Assembly (NCBI GenBank): GCA_965240325.2
Contig: OZ251237.1
Location: forward strand, 992,001 to 1,056,000
DNA from: Rebecca billardiae RCC1528
Taxonomy: Eukaryota; Haptophyta
Reading direction: 5' to 3'
DNA length: 64,000 bases
Below, piece after piece: positions 32,363 through 43,769 of the stretch (position 1 is its first letter; each line of letters begins with the position of its first letter). The notes beneath the pieces are model-generated. The model searched no databases and had not been told where the DNA came from. It was given only the letters and a program-made list of their open reading frames with translations. The position numbers were made by a program, and so were the translations under genes.

Positions 32363-33877
32363 TCAGCCCGGCAAGCCGTCACAGTCATCATCGCTGCGCA
32401 CGGGCACGCGAGGCAGCCCCGCGATGCGCACCATCGGCGCGTGCCCAGCACCGTCGCCCCACGCTCCGGATGCTACCACCGGCGGACCTATTTCGCGGCC
32501 GACGGCGGCAGAGCCATGGCCGCACGCGTGCACGCAGCCGTCGGCCGTCACGTACAGCGCGTGGCTGTGCGAGAGTGCACACGCGGCCACGCGCTGCCCG
32601 CCCAGCAGCTCCACGCGCACCGGTAGGCAGCGGTCTGCCGACGCGGGGCGGCCGAGCTCCGCGTACCGGTTCTCCCCGAACGTGTGCACGCTGCCGTCGG
32701 CGCTCAGCACCGCGCTGCCGTAAGGCCCAGCGCTGGCACTCACAGCGCGCACGCCGCCGAGTGCGGCGATGGGCGTAGGCAGGCGCTGCCCGCGTGTAGA
32801 GCCATGGCCGAGCTGGCCGAACTGGCCGTCGCCAAACGAGGACGCAGCGCCCCGCGCGTCCACAGCCAGGCTGTGGTAGTGGCCCGCGCTCACGTGCATG
32901 GCGCGCACGCCAGCGAGCGCCTCGATGCGCCTCGGCGTGTGCTGATCCTGCTCGCCGCCGTGGCCGAGCTGGCCGAGGTAGCCGTCACCGCACGAGTAGA
33001 CGTCACCATCGGTCGAGAGCAGCAGCGTGTGGACATACCCTGCCGATATCCCGCCCACGCGCACGTCGTCCAGAGCCTCGATGCGCGTCGGCTCCCGCCG
33101 CTGCTCTGTGTCGCCGTGGCCGAGCTGGCCGCAGCTGTTGCTGCCCCAGCTGTATGCACAGCCCTCAACGCTGAGCGCGAGGCTGTGGCAGGCGCCAGCG
33201 GCGATGCCCACGACCAGCGCGCCACGAGGTAACGCGACCGTAGCGAAGGAGGACCGAGCCCCTCCGTCGCCCAGCCCGAGCTGGCCGCGGTTGTTCTTGC
33301 CGCAGCCGTACACGGCGCCGGCATCGCTCAGCGCGAGCAGGTGGTGGTAGCCAGCCGCCACCGCGACCACGCGCACCGCAGAGAGCGAGGCTACGCGCAT
33401 CGGCGTGTGCATCGGCTCGAGGTGATCATCGCCGTGCCCAAGCGCGATGGGCGCCCGACGAGGGATCCCCGGCGTGTCTTCCTCGCCGCACGTGTGGAGC
33501 CCACCCTCCGCGTCCACAAACGCACTCACCGCTTTGAAACCCCAATCGCAATTGAAGCCCCCGCACGCCACCACCTGCGCGTGCGCACGCGCGAGCTGGA
33601 GGACGTGCTCGCGCAAGAGCAGCTCGCTGATCCACGTGCACGAAGCCGCGGGCAGCGCCTCGGGCAGCGCACGCTCGTGCCCGCGCGCGCGCGCGCGCTC
33701 GCGCAGCACACGCTCGACCGGCGAGCTGGCGCGGCCGGGTGCGCCGCGGAAGAGGCGCGAGGCGGCGTTGGCGCGCGCGAGGTCTTGCGCAGCGGGGAGC
33801 CAGGCGAGGATGCGCTCGATCAGCTCCGGCGCCACGTCGGCGAGCGTGAGCCGCGGCAGTGCAGCGGCGCTTGCCAT
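32363..33877 (-). CDS. F-box / RCC1-repeat protein, copy A
   Basis: The frame from the ATG at 33877 gives 504 residues. An F-box-like helix set lies at about 10-45 ([34 protein letters not shown]), then a seven-bladed RCC1-type propeller with repeated [14 protein letters not shown] turns ([49 protein letters not shown]). F-box proteins recruit substrates to SCF ubiquitin ligases; RCC1 propellers act as binding platforms, and nucleotide exchange is not implied. The gene is a diverged paralogue of the one at 35162, in the opposite direction, with the foldback element between them. Confidence 0.85.
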   Translation of the reverse strand: MASAAALPRLTLADVAPELIERILAWLPAAQDLARANAASRLFRGAPGRASSPVERVLRERARARGHERALPEALPAASCTWISELLLREHVLQLARAHAQVVACGGFNCDWGFKAVSAFVDAEGGLHTCGEEDTPGIPRRAPIALGHGDDHLEPMHTPMRVASLSAVRVVAVAAGYHHLLALSDAGAVYGCGKNNRGQLGLGDGGARSSFATVALPRGALVVGIAAGACHSLALSVEGCAYSWGSNSCGQLGHGDTEQRREPTRIEALDDVRVGGISAGYVHTLLLSTDGDVYSCGDGYLGQLGHGGEQDQHTPRRIEALAGVRAMHVSAGHYHSLAVDARGAASSFGDGQFGQLGHGSTRGQRLPTPIAALGGVRAVSASAGPYGSAVLSADGSVHTFGENRYAELGRPASADRCLPVRVELLGGQRVAACALSHSHALYVTADGCVHACGHGSAAVGREIGPPVVASGAWGDGAGHAPMVRIAGLPRVPVRSDDDCDGLPG

Positions 33878-33941
33878 CTCGACCGCGCTCACGCCTTGGC
33901 TTGGCCGCCACCCCCAATGGAGCGGCGCGGCCACTGCCCAC

Positions 33942-35035
33942 TGGCCGAGTGCACTCGAGCGAAATCGTGCCTGGCTAGGTGTCCCTCGGCACTGGGCGGC
34001 TAGGTGTGCGCCCGCACACCTAGCCAGGGCTGGCTAGGTGTCCGCCCATACCCTCGCGTCGTCAGAACTTTCGGAAACGAAAGTCGCGCCAAGGCGGCCC
34101 CGGTGCCTGTGTCTTTAAATCATAGAATTGGTCTTCTCTCACGGCGGCGCAAGGGGCGCGGGGGCGCTGGCTCGCGATCCGAAGGGCAGTCGCTCGCGAC
34201 CTCGCTTGGGCGGCGGCAGCGGCGCTGCGGCATACTGTTTGCCACCCGCGCGGCTGTGTGCGATCGCGCGGTCCCGTTCGTCGCCACGCCGCGCGCGACC
34301 GTTCACGGCACAGTCTTTCCGCACTGTGAGCACCCCTTGCCAGCGCACGGCGGCGGAGAGCCCAGACAGCCCGTCACGCGCGCGACGTCCTTGTGGGGTG
34401 CGATGTACTCACACTAATGCTAGCATGCGCCTGCGTTTTGGTGAGCCTATTCAGCATCCAGACCACTCTCTACTGCTGCAAGATGAGTCATCGTCTGCCA
34501 ATCGGTCAACGAGTCATGGACAGCGCAGCAGTCGTCCATGATCCTCATGCCCACCCCGTGGGCAAGCGCGTGCCTCCGGGAACCCAAAGAACCTGGGTAC
34601 ATCGCACCCCACAAGGACGTCGCGCGCGTGACGGGCTGTCTGGGCTCTCCGCCGCCGGGCGCTGGCAAGGGGTGCTCACAGTGCGGAAAGACTGTGCCGT
34701 GAACGGTCGCGCGCGGCGTGGCGACGAACGGGACCGCGCGATCGCACACAGCCGCGCGGGTGGCAAACAATATGCCGCAGCGCCGCTGCCGCCGCCCAAG
34801 CGAGGTCGCGAGCGACTGCCCTTCGGATCGCGAGCCAGCGCCCCCGCGCCCCTTGCGCCGCCGTGAGAGAAGACCGGGGCCGCCTTGGCGCGACTTTCGT
34901 TTCCGAAAGTTCTGACGACGCGAGGGTATGGGCGGACACCTAGCCAGCCCTGGCTAGGTGTGCGGGCGCACACCTAGCCGCCCAGTGCCGAGGGACACCT
35001 AGCCAGGCACGATTTCGCTCGAGTGCACTCTGGCC
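33942..35035. mobile_element. Foldback/MITE-type element with 434-bp terminal inverted repeats
   Basis: The left arm (33947-34408) and right arm (34597-35030) are reverse complements. I see one substitution (A versus C, near 34345) and one 28-base insertion present only in the left arm (about 34108-34135), which accounts for the whole length difference. The loop is 188 bp. Immediately outside the arms both flanks read TGGCC (33942-33946 and 35031-35035), which looks like a 5-bp target-site duplication. The arms contain short sub-repeats of GGCTAGGTGT in both orientations. No transposase is encoded, so it would be non-autonomous. Confidence 0.8.
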
Positions 35036-35161
35036 GTGGCCACCCTTGCCGTGGCCAAACTGGAAAACGGTCTTCGTCCGTCCAGTTGAACACCCCGGAC
35101 CGAGCAGTCCCGCCGCCGAGGCGGAGGGAGCCACCGCGCGCGAGAGGAGCGCCGCCGCGTC

Positions 35162-36631
35162 ATGGCATCGCCTCCCGCGACAGACGCCACGATCGGCGCG
35201 CTGCCGCCAGAGCTGCTCGCGCGAGTGCTCGGCTCTCTCGAGCGCGCGCACGATCTGGCCGCCGCGAACGCCGCCTCGCGCCTCTTCCGCGGCGCGCCCG
35301 GCTGCGCCAGTTCGGCGGTCGAGCACGCGCTGCGCGAGCGCGCTCGCGCACGCGGCCACGAGCAGGCGTTACCCGAGGTGCTGCCCGCGGCGTCGTGCAC
35401 GTGGACCGAGGATCTCTTCGCACGCGACCGCGTGGCGACGATCGCCGCCGCGCACGCCATCGTGCTCGCGTGCGCGCTTAACTACAATAATTGCTGGAGC
35501 GCTTTCGTGGACGCGGACGGAGCGCTGAACACGTGCGGCGAGGAGGAGGACGACGTGACGGGCGAGCTTCGCGCACCGGCAGCACTTGGGCATTCTACAT
35601 CAGTCAACGAGCCGATCTGCACGCCACAGCGCGTCGCCTCGCTCTCTGCGGTGCGCGTGGTCGCGGTGGCCGCTGGCTACCGCCACCTGCTCGCTCTGAG
35701 CGAGGCCGGCTCCGTGTACGGCTGCGGCCACGACTGCCGCGGCCAGCTCGGGCTGGGCGACGGAGAGGCTCGGTCCTCCTTCGCGTCGGTCGCCGTACCT
35801 GGTGACGCGCTGGTCGTGGGCATCGCAGCTGGCGGCGAGCACAGCCTCGCACTCACCGCAGCTGGGTGTGCGTACAGCTGGGGCTACAACTACTGGGGCC
35901 AGCTCGGCCACGGCGACACTCAGAACCGGCAGGAGCCGACGCACATCGAGGCGCTGGACGGCGTGCGAATGGGCGGGGTGTCGGCTAGGTCTGCTCACAC
36001 GCTGATGCTCTCGACCGATGGTGACGTCTACTCGTTTGGCCATGGCTACTGCGGCCGGCTCGGCCACGGCGACGAGCAGGATCAGCACGCGCCAATGCGC
36101 ATCGAGGCGCTCGCGGGCGCGGGCGCCGTGCACGTGTGCGCGGGCGATGCGCACAGCCTGGTGGTGGACGCGTTGGGGCGCGTGCACTCGTTCGGGAGTG
36201 GCTCTTCCGGCCAACTCGGCACCGACTCCGAGGACAATCAGCACACGCCGAGGCGCATCGAGGCGCTCACGGGCGTGCACGCCGTGCGCGCCCGCGCGCG
36301 CGACTGCGGCAGCGCGGTGCTCGGCGCGGACGGCAGCGTGCACGTCTTGGGGCGCACGATTCGCCTGCAGCTTGGTCTGGGAGGGCCGACGCGGCCGCCC
36401 GTGTGCGTGTCCGAGCTCGCGCACGCCCGCGTGCTCGACTGCGCGCTCGCCGCTTCCCACTCGCTCTTTGCGACCGCTGACGGTAGCGTGCACGCGTGCG
36501 GCGTGCCGTGCGCAGTGCTCGGCCTCGGCCAGAGGCGGAGTCGCACATACGCCGGCAACAGTCGACGCTGCACGCCGCTGGAGCGAGTCGCGTCGCTGCC
36601 GCGCGTGCTGCCGTGGTCCCCGATGGGTTGA
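35162..36631 (+). CDS. F-box / RCC1-repeat protein, copy B
   Basis: This 489-residue single-exon frame is a paralogue of copy A along its whole length. It has the same F-box region ([32 protein letters not shown]), and the same propeller landmarks ([58 protein letters not shown]). Later blades have diverged more: one GQLG turn became GRLGHGD and another LQLGLGG. The start is the ATG 132 bp from the foldback element. A role in substrate recruitment by an SCF complex is inferred from the domains. Confidence 0.85.
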   Translation: MASPPATDATIGALPPELLARVLGSLERAHDLAAANAASRLFRGAPGCASSAVEHALRERARARGHEQALPEVLPAASCTWTEDLFARDRVATIAAAHAIVLACALNYNNCWSAFVDADGALNTCGEEEDDVTGELRAPAALGHSTSVNEPICTPQRVASLSAVRVVAVAAGYRHLLALSEAGSVYGCGHDCRGQLGLGDGEARSSFASVAVPGDALVVGIAAGGEHSLALTAAGCAYSWGYNYWGQLGHGDTQNRQEPTHIEALDGVRMGGVSARSAHTLMLSTDGDVYSFGHGYCGRLGHGDEQDQHAPMRIEALAGAGAVHVCAGDAHSLVVDALGRVHSFGSGSSGQLGTDSEDNQHTPRRIEALTGVHAVRARARDCGSAVLGADGSVHVLGRTIRLQLGLGGPTRPPVCVSELAHARVLDCALAASHSLFATADGSVHACGVPCAVLGLGQRRSRTYAGNSRRCTPLERVASLPRVLPWSPMG

Positions 36632-38838
36632 GCAGCGATGGCCTCCCTAGCTCGTGCCCGTGGTGTGATGCCTACCCGGGGCGGATCGGACCAGCCGTTG
36701 CTCACAGCGGGCCGCGGGCGGGCCGACTGGCCGACTGTGCCGCGGACACTGAGACTAGTCACTGAGAGGCTCCGGTCACTGTCCGGGACGTCCAGCAGGG
36801 GTGCATTCAGACTCTCTGGGGGGGTCTGGGGGGGGCTCCCCCCAGCCGATCGAAGGACCAAATACGCCTCAATAAGGCCCCAACTCGCCAGAATTCGCAT
36901 AGCAGACCGTGTTCGCTGGTGTTGGCTGAGGGCTGCGTCGTGCGGCGTCGGCTCTGCGCCGGGCGGCCATGACGCATTACACACAGCCCCGATATCGGCG
37001 CCTCCCTCGCGAGTCAAGACGTAGCGCAGTGCAGGATCGAGCAACGCATTGACCGCTGCGGCGCACCGCGCAGGCCACGCCGCACCTCAGCACTCGCGAA
37101 CAAGCTCTGAGCCAGCCAGCTGTGGCAGTCCTCTGAGGAGCTGCAGCCAAGCACGAGCTCGTGCGCATACCCGTGGCACCACGAGCTGACGGCGCGGCCC
37201 GGGGCGCGAGCAGCTAGAAGCCGACAAGCTCATGCGCACGCCCGCACCGCCGCGAGGTGTGGCCGCCGGCGCGAGCAGCTCGACGCGGATAGCGCGCAGC
37301 TTGCTCGAGTCGACGAGCAGCTTCTCGCCCATCGGTGACTCTCAGTGCACGAAGGTGCACCCGGGGCGCGAGCGCGACAGGGTGCCGCGGCCAACCAGGG
37401 GATGCGCCCGGATCAAGGCCTCCAAGGCGTCTCGTCTCCTCGCCCGCTCGGCGGAGCTCCATCGTGCGAGAGACCGGTCCGGGAGCCCAAAAAAAAGTTC
37501 AGCACGATGGAGTCCTCCGTGTTCGACTGTGACGACGCGTTCAAGGACAAAGAAACATACGAAATCGTCTGCGGCTTCGGTTTTGAACCTGCGGCTTCGT
37601 CCGCCGCCCCGGAGATCTTTCGATTGGTACCCTCATCGCTCCCTGGCTCCCAGGGGTTCGTCTAAATGCACCCCCCCCATAGGGTCAGTGGACGTCCCTG
37701 ACTGTGGCTGGAGCCGAGAGTGAGACTGCGCGCACTTCTCACTGAGTCATGACGATGATGATGACGCGACTGCGCAGCTGATGACTGCGACTGTGCTACG
37801 ACGTATACGGCGCAGCAGCTCGGCTGTCGATCCGCTGATCGATCGCGGATGGCACTCGGGTCTCAGGATGAATGACGTACGATATGAGAGGGAGCACGGC
37901 CGAACTCGGACTCGTGATCACCTCCCTCCCACTGGGAGGTGATCACGAGTGGAGGGAGGTGATCACGAGTCTCGTGATCACCTCCCTTCACTGTGAGTGA
38001 TTGCATCTTTCGCGGGTAACCTAGCCTCATATTTAAGTTTGAACATCATCGGGGTGACAAAGACGCAGGGCATCGTCCCGAGCGCGCTTAACATGGAGGA
38101 ACGCTCGTCGACCATCCACTCGGGGATGCAACCACAGACGCGACGCAGCTCGGCGAGGGGTGCCCTCCGGGCGGTGCGACGCGATGGAACTCACGAAGTT
38201 GAACCGGGCCCGAACTGACACTCACGTCCACGAGCGCGGCCCAGGGCCAGGCGAGCGCAGGGCGGTATCGAAACGAAACGGTTCGCGGCATTCGCTGTGG
38301 CCATAGTCACAGGCTCAGATCGAGGTGAGTATTTCTCGACACATTTTCATCATGTGTCCTAGGGGGAATGTTTCTATGAAAGTAATCCCCACGCCACATA
38401 CAAAGAATCGCGAGATTTCGCACGCGAACATTGTAGTCCTATTTGCAAATACGGTAGAACTGAGAAGACCACGGGGGTGGGCATCGTCAGGTTAAGGTGT
38501 GTTTTGCGTCAGATGATGCCATATCATGCATACAATTACAATAATGCGATGAGTCAAGCGCTCGTACTCACTCGATCAGTCTGTTCTGCGATGACTTCAT
38601 CAGCAGTCCGTAACTACTCTGAATTACTAGGCGACGGCGTAGTCGTCACCGAACCGACGGCGACTGTCCGACTCACTGTGGCCGATCCGGACGCGCGTTG
38701 ACACTTGACTATGCGCGCCGTCAGTGACTCGGTCGCAGTCCCGACCGTCGCATCCGCGCCGCTACTGCTGCCCGCTGCATGCCATCTGCATGCCATCTGC
38801 CGAGTAAAATGCCATCTGCCTCGTCGGAGTAAAATTCG
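36632..38838. other. Gene-poor stretch
   Basis: About 2.2 kb without a convincing gene. A short frame at 37507-37665 (+, starting MESSVFDCDDAFKDKETYEI) has plausible codon use but only 53 codons and no recognised family; it may be a fragment. A nested palindrome (37910-37987) is listed separately. Confidence 0.45.
37910..37987. repeat. Double palindrome (two adjacent hairpins)
   Basis: ACTCGTGATCACCTCCC pairs with GGGAGGTGATCACGAGT across a short loop. This is directly followed by a second hairpin made from the same GGAGGTGATCACGAG word and its complement, so one unit occurs four times in alternating orientation. Confidence 0.85.
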
Positions 38839-39602
38839 TCATGCCGCCCGGCTGCTCCTGCCCTCCGTCACAACCCCACTAAAGCGATAAAATGGCATGA
38901 GAACGCGGTCCACGAGTAACGAGAGCGACGTGATGTTCGGTCGCGCGTCGATGTAAAACGACGGGGGGCCACGCCCCTGCGCAGCCCCACGGTAGAAATC
39001 GATGAGGTACGTCACCTCCGTGCCACAGCGGTCCACCACCCAGTCGTGCCGATCGAACGGCGGCTCGTAGCCGAGCATCATCATCATGCGCGCACGGGGC
39101 GTGGGCTCGCTGGGCTTGCCCTGGAAGCGTGCGAGCCGTGGGTTCTCGCAGTCCTGCTCGTGCAGGCGCTCCCACACGAGCACTTGGTTCCACGCGCGCT
39201 CGTTGACGGCGTTGTGGATCGCGACCACTGCAGCCATGTCCTCCTCTTGAGGCTTCCACCCCTTGCGTCGCATGGCGTTGAAGAACATCTGGGGGCGGGG
39301 GGAGGTCGCGAGGAGCACGAGTGAGCAGCGGGGTCGCGCGCGCGGGATGCGTTCGGCGGGCCACCCACCTGCTCTGATGGGTACGACCAGGGCGTGCCAT
39401 CCGCTGAGGGAATGGAGGACGTCACGCGCTCCTTGGGGAGCGGGTACGCCTGGGAGACCGCGGGCTGCTGGTTTGGTGCCTCCATGTTGTTCGCCTGATT
39501 CAGAGTGGACTTGCTATCGCCCGCGCTCGCTCGATTGCCACCGAAGCCCACGGGGCACGAGCCACCGCCGAGGGCGGCGACGTCCCCATCGGGTGGCGCC
39601 AT
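38839..39602 (-). CDS. HCCS: Holocytochrome c synthase (cytochrome c heme lyase)
   Basis: Exons 39602-39369 and 39288-38839 join in phase 0 through an 80-nt GT-AG intron (227 residues). The N-terminus has a Cys-Pro heme-regulatory-type motif (SCPVGFGG). Conserved blocks follow: TPWSYPSEQ joined to MFFNAMRRKGW, EDMAAVVAIHNAVNERAWNQ, PPFDRHDWVVDRCG, and EVTYLIDFYRG. The enzyme attaches heme to the CxxCH of cytochrome c in the mitochondrial intermembrane space (maturation system III). The splice join falls at the conserved WSYPSEQ-MF sequence, which supports it strongly. A copy of the 547-bp inverted repeat begins 58 bp upstream of the start. Confidence 0.92.
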
Positions 39603-39659
39603 CGCTCGATTCTTCGCGGCAAGCGGCTCGTGAGCGCTGCCGTGCGTGATCTCGGCGGA

Positions 39660-40206
39660 CAGTCCGGGTCAAGTGCACGCTTCGCGAGATCTGAGCCTCG
39701 CGATGGCGTCGGCCGGGATGCGGCCCCGCAGCCGACGCCCCTCGGCGGAGGGGGCGCGGCGCCGCGGCGCGAGCGAGGAGGCGGCGACGAGGTGCGCGCC
39801 TGCACGCACCGGTCGTGTGTGGCCCTGCTCCGCGCCTCCGCGGCCAAGCAGCTGCACTCCCTCGCCCGCCCGCCCGCTCGCGCGTGTGGCGTGCGCGCGC
39901 GGGGCGGCCGCGCACCCTCGCGGGGTCGCGCGCGCGTGGCACGGCCGAGGGCGGCCAGGCGGGCGCCGCGCGTGGGGGCCGTGCGTATGACCCCAAGAGC
40001 CATCGCGCGCGCCCGGGCCACCGAGCCGGATACGGCCGCGTTGCGATTTCCGCAACCGCCAGACACGCGCGTGCTCAGAACGGCGCCCCTCGGCCCCGCG
40101 TGCGCGCGCGACGCGCGCGCAGGGCGAGGGAGCGCCGCAGGGGCTGTTTCTGGCGCGGGCAAAGAGGGGCAGGTATAGCTGACTGCCACCATCTCTTCTG
40201 ACCTGG
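39660..40206 (+). repeat. Long inverted repeat, left arm
   Basis: This stretch is the reverse complement of 43123-43670 at about 99%: in the parts compared I found about six substitutions and one single-base indel. It is very GC-rich and open in several frames on both strands, but those frames match no family. It lies 58 bp upstream of the HCCS start. Confidence 0.85.
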
Positions 40207-43122
40207 CGGTGACGGTGGCAGGCTCGGCAGCGAGCTCGGCAGTCGGGTCGGCGGCTGTGCTGATGGCGGCGATGATGGTAGAGGGCTTGGTGGCGGAGAT
40301 GTAGGCAGTGACGGTTGCGGGCTCGGCGGCGGGCTTGGTGGCGGCGACGTAGGCGGTGACAGTGGCGGGCTCGGCGACGGGCTCGGTAGCGGCGACGGTA
40401 TGCAGCTGACCCGCCACCCACGGCCCGCGGCCGACGGGCCGCTTGCGGCTTGGCGGATGGCCAGAGAAGCAGACGGCCGGGCAGTCTGGGCGGCAGCGAG
40501 GGTGGTGGGGATGGACACGGGCTCGGTGGCGGAAGCGGCAGAGGCGGGCTTGATCAGCGGGCTCGCGCGGCGGCCAGCATGGCTGGTTCGGCGCTGGCGA
40601 TGGCGGTGGGAAGAGTCTGAAGGTCAAAGCCTCCTGGCCGGAGTAGCTCCGCGGGACTCCCTGCGTCACCACGGGAGGGCTGAGTTCGTGAGGGAGATCG
40701 ATCGGCGTCATCACCAGGCGGTCGATCTGGTAGATCGAGTTCCACAGCAGGAGCTGACGCCGCATGTTGCATATTAGCAGTCACGTAACGACAACCGTAT
40801 AGTAGCCGTCTACTTTCGCGGCTGCATCACTATCGTCGCGTCATCGTCATAATATCATTATTTTTATTCGATCGTCTCGCGGCCCGGCAGCGGGCAGCAT
40901 CCTCAGGCTCAGCTTCACAGTCGGCTGACGACTTGGCAATCAATCCTTGATAGATTGCGGTCCTTCGGCTGCGAGTGCCCGGCCAGCGCGCCCGGGGCCT
41001 GCTCCTGACGACACGCGACCTGAGACTGCCTGCCTGAGGCTCATGATGCTTATAATATTGCCGCATCCGAATGTTGGAGGCGCCCAGTGCGTGACGGCCG
41101 GTCGTTCTAGATAGATCCGCCGCACTAAGGCCGCACGGCCGGCCGCGGGGGTTCATTGCCATTGGGCCCGGCGGTGCGGGGCGGCACTGCCCTGCTGCCC
41201 ACTGCTGACCCGAGGTCGCTCCGTCACGCGGCAATTTCAGGGATGCAATTCGCGCTGGCGTGGCACGGGTCTCTGCCCGCGCGGCATGCAGGATGAGGTA
41301 CGGCTGCCTGATGTGACTGACGTGGACCACTGACCAGGCCGCGGGAGCGCAGTATATCGCTGACGCATCCCAGCAGAAACTTCAGGGGAACCCGACAATG
41401 ACGGACTACTGATATGCTTCCACTGTAGCAGTGCTGCTCTACTTGCTCGTCATGAAGATCGACGACTCGTCATGATCACTCGAGTCGTCAAGTGAGAGTG
41501 ATACGGACACCATATAGCCATCGCAGCACGCGCCGTTGCCGTTCGAATGCAGAATAAGTCGCACATTGTCCTGCTGACAGAGCGCATACGGTACTGAATG
41601 GCTGCTGCCGTGCAGCATGCAGTAACGTCTGGTGCAGTAATTAGCAACAGCCAGCACAGCAGGAGCTCAGATTGTGATGCTGGTACGCCGTATCATCAGC
41701 GCAGGCGCTTGTCCAAGTTGATGCCAGCGGGGCGGGTAGGACGCGGTTGACGAGTAATAGCCCGTGACGAACTCTGCTGACGATGAGTCACGACGATGAA
41801 TAGCAGGGCGGATGATGATGCTGCTGTGATCCGTACTCGTATAGGGATCTACACTTACAGCTAGCTACTCATGACGATCGGACAACGCTGGCGGAGCACT
41901 AGCAGCCTACGGTCGCTGAGTAGTCTAAGTCAGTTCATCAAACTCGACCAGACTGGGCAGCGACGACCATCCCTCTCACGGACTCAGCCTTACTGAGGTG
42001 ACGCAGCCATCCCGCAGAGCCCTGCTTCAGCATGTCCGGGCATCGGTGAGCCAGAGCCAAGCGGGTGGCCCGTACGACAACATGGCAGCGTCAGCACCAA
42101 CACCCAGAGCTTGGCCGCGCTGTGTCACCGCAAAGCTCTGACCGAGAGCGACAGTGACGCGGCGATCCCGCCGCCGCGCCGCCGCCTCAGCCGTCTCACA
42201 GCCCGTCTTCGTCGGGCCGCCGAACCGTCCACCGAGCCAGCCACCGGTCTCCACCATCACTAAGCCACCGCCCGCAGCAGTCTACGTCCCGGCCAAGGCG
42301 CAGGCATCGGCCCGGCGTTTGAGCCTGCCAGCACGCCGGCCAGCGCTCTGATGCCGCGCGTCCTCGATACTGGTTGCCGAGCTGTCGCGCTGCCGTGCCC
42401 GGCAAGACACGTGGATCCGCTGCCGAGCATTCACCAGCCTCCGAACCCGCGCACGCCTCCGACCGGGGCATGCATGCACCGTCGATCTACCCAGCCGGAA
42501 GCAGCTCGACAGCCCCGCTGTGTGGCGCGCCTGCCGGTACGTCCGCTGCCTGCTCGAGGGCGAGCGCGCACCGCCTCACCTGTCGACCACGACAGCACGC
42601 CTCGCGTGCACACTCTGACGGCGAGGCCCGGGATCCGGGCGGGCGATGGCACTACCCACGCCTCCGCCAAGTCTCGGCCTGGCCGAGGGGCGCAACACTG
42701 GCCGAGCCCTTGGCCCGGCGCGCCGCCGCCAGCCTGTGCTGACAAGCCCAAGCCGTGCGCGGCAGGCATGCACGTGAGAGCGGCGATGGGCGGCGTTGCG
42801 CGGCGCCAGGAGGGCCAGGGGCATGTCAGACTCGACTCCGCCGCGTCGCGCGCGGCCAAGCGCGCGCTCTGCACTAGGGACGCGCGACGCGAGGCGGGCG
42901 CTGCGCACGCACGCGGCCATCCCGACCAGCGTCAAACGGGCGGCGCCAGCGGAGGGAGGTGGTGTCGTCAGACGAGAGCACCTCCCTCCGAACGAGAGCG
43001 CCTCCCAGTGGGAGGGACGTGCTCACGAGTACGAGTTCGGCTGTGCGCACTCTGTTCGCGCCGGCCGGCGGCGCACGGACAGACACACAGATCACGTCGG
43101 CTGGCAGCCAGCCGCTCTCTGA
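40207..43122. other. Loop between the two long inverted repeats
   Basis: The left part (about 40207-40400) is a tandem array of a roughly 48-nt GGCTCGGCGGCGG-type unit. Its minus-strand frame reads AEPATVTAYVAATKPA-like repeats and another reads SPPPSPPPSP. The middle (about 40790-42150) is stop-rich, and the right part (about 42150-43100) is GC-rich. I see no transposase, reverse transcriptase or other recognisable gene. Confidence 0.5.
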
Positions 43123-43670
43123 CCAGGTCAGAAGAGATGGTGGCAGTCAGCTGTACCTGCCCCTCTTTGCCCGCGCCAGAAACAGCCCCTGCGGCGCTCC
43201 CTCGCCCTGCGCGCGCGTCGCGCGCGCACGCGGGGCCGCGGGGCGCCGTTCTGAGCACGCGCGTGTCTGGCGGTTGCGGAAATCGCAACGCGGCCGTATC
43301 CGGCTCGGTGGCCCGGGCGCGCGCGATGGCTCTTGGGGTCATACGCACGCCCCCCGCGCGCGGCGCCCGCCTGGCCGCCCTCGGCCGTGCCACGCGCGCG
43401 CGACCCCGCGAGGGTGCGCGGCCGCCCCGCGCGCGCACGCCACACGCGCGAGCGGGCGGGCGGGCGAGGGAGTGCAGCTGCTTGGCCGCGGAGGCGCGGA
43501 GCAGGGCCACACACGACCGGTGCGTGCAGGCGCGCACCTCGCCGCCGCCTCCTCGCTCGCGCCGCCGCGCCGCGCCCCCTCCGCCGAGGGGCGTCGGGCT
43601 GCGGGGCCGCATCCCGGCCGACGCCATCGCGAGGCTCAGATCTCGCGAAGCGTGCACTTGACCCGGACTG
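43123..43670 (-). repeat. Long inverted repeat, right arm
   Basis: This is the partner of 39660-40206 in reverse orientation. It ends 99 bp before the start of the fucosyltransferase-like gene, so each arm sits directly upstream of one of the two divergent genes. Confidence 0.85.
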
Positions 43671-43769
43671 GGAGATCAGCCTCCATTGATTGTCCGGCCG
43701 CTGTTGGGCGGGCTGCCAGGCAGCGTCGCCCTGGAGGCGGCGCGGCTCCCTGGGCCTCCGCGCCACCCC

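Noticed and set aside
34393-34866. Frame inside the foldback element as a possible transposase
   Set aside because: No catalytic triad or DNA-binding motif, and it mainly re-reads the repeat arm.
37507-37665. Short frame starting MESSVFDCDDAFKDKETYEI
   Set aside because: Too short and unrecognised; could be an orphan exon or a fragment.
42351-43661. A 436-codon plus-strand frame
   Set aside because: It runs through the right inverted-repeat arm, has no recognisable domain, and similar frames occur on both strands of the arm.
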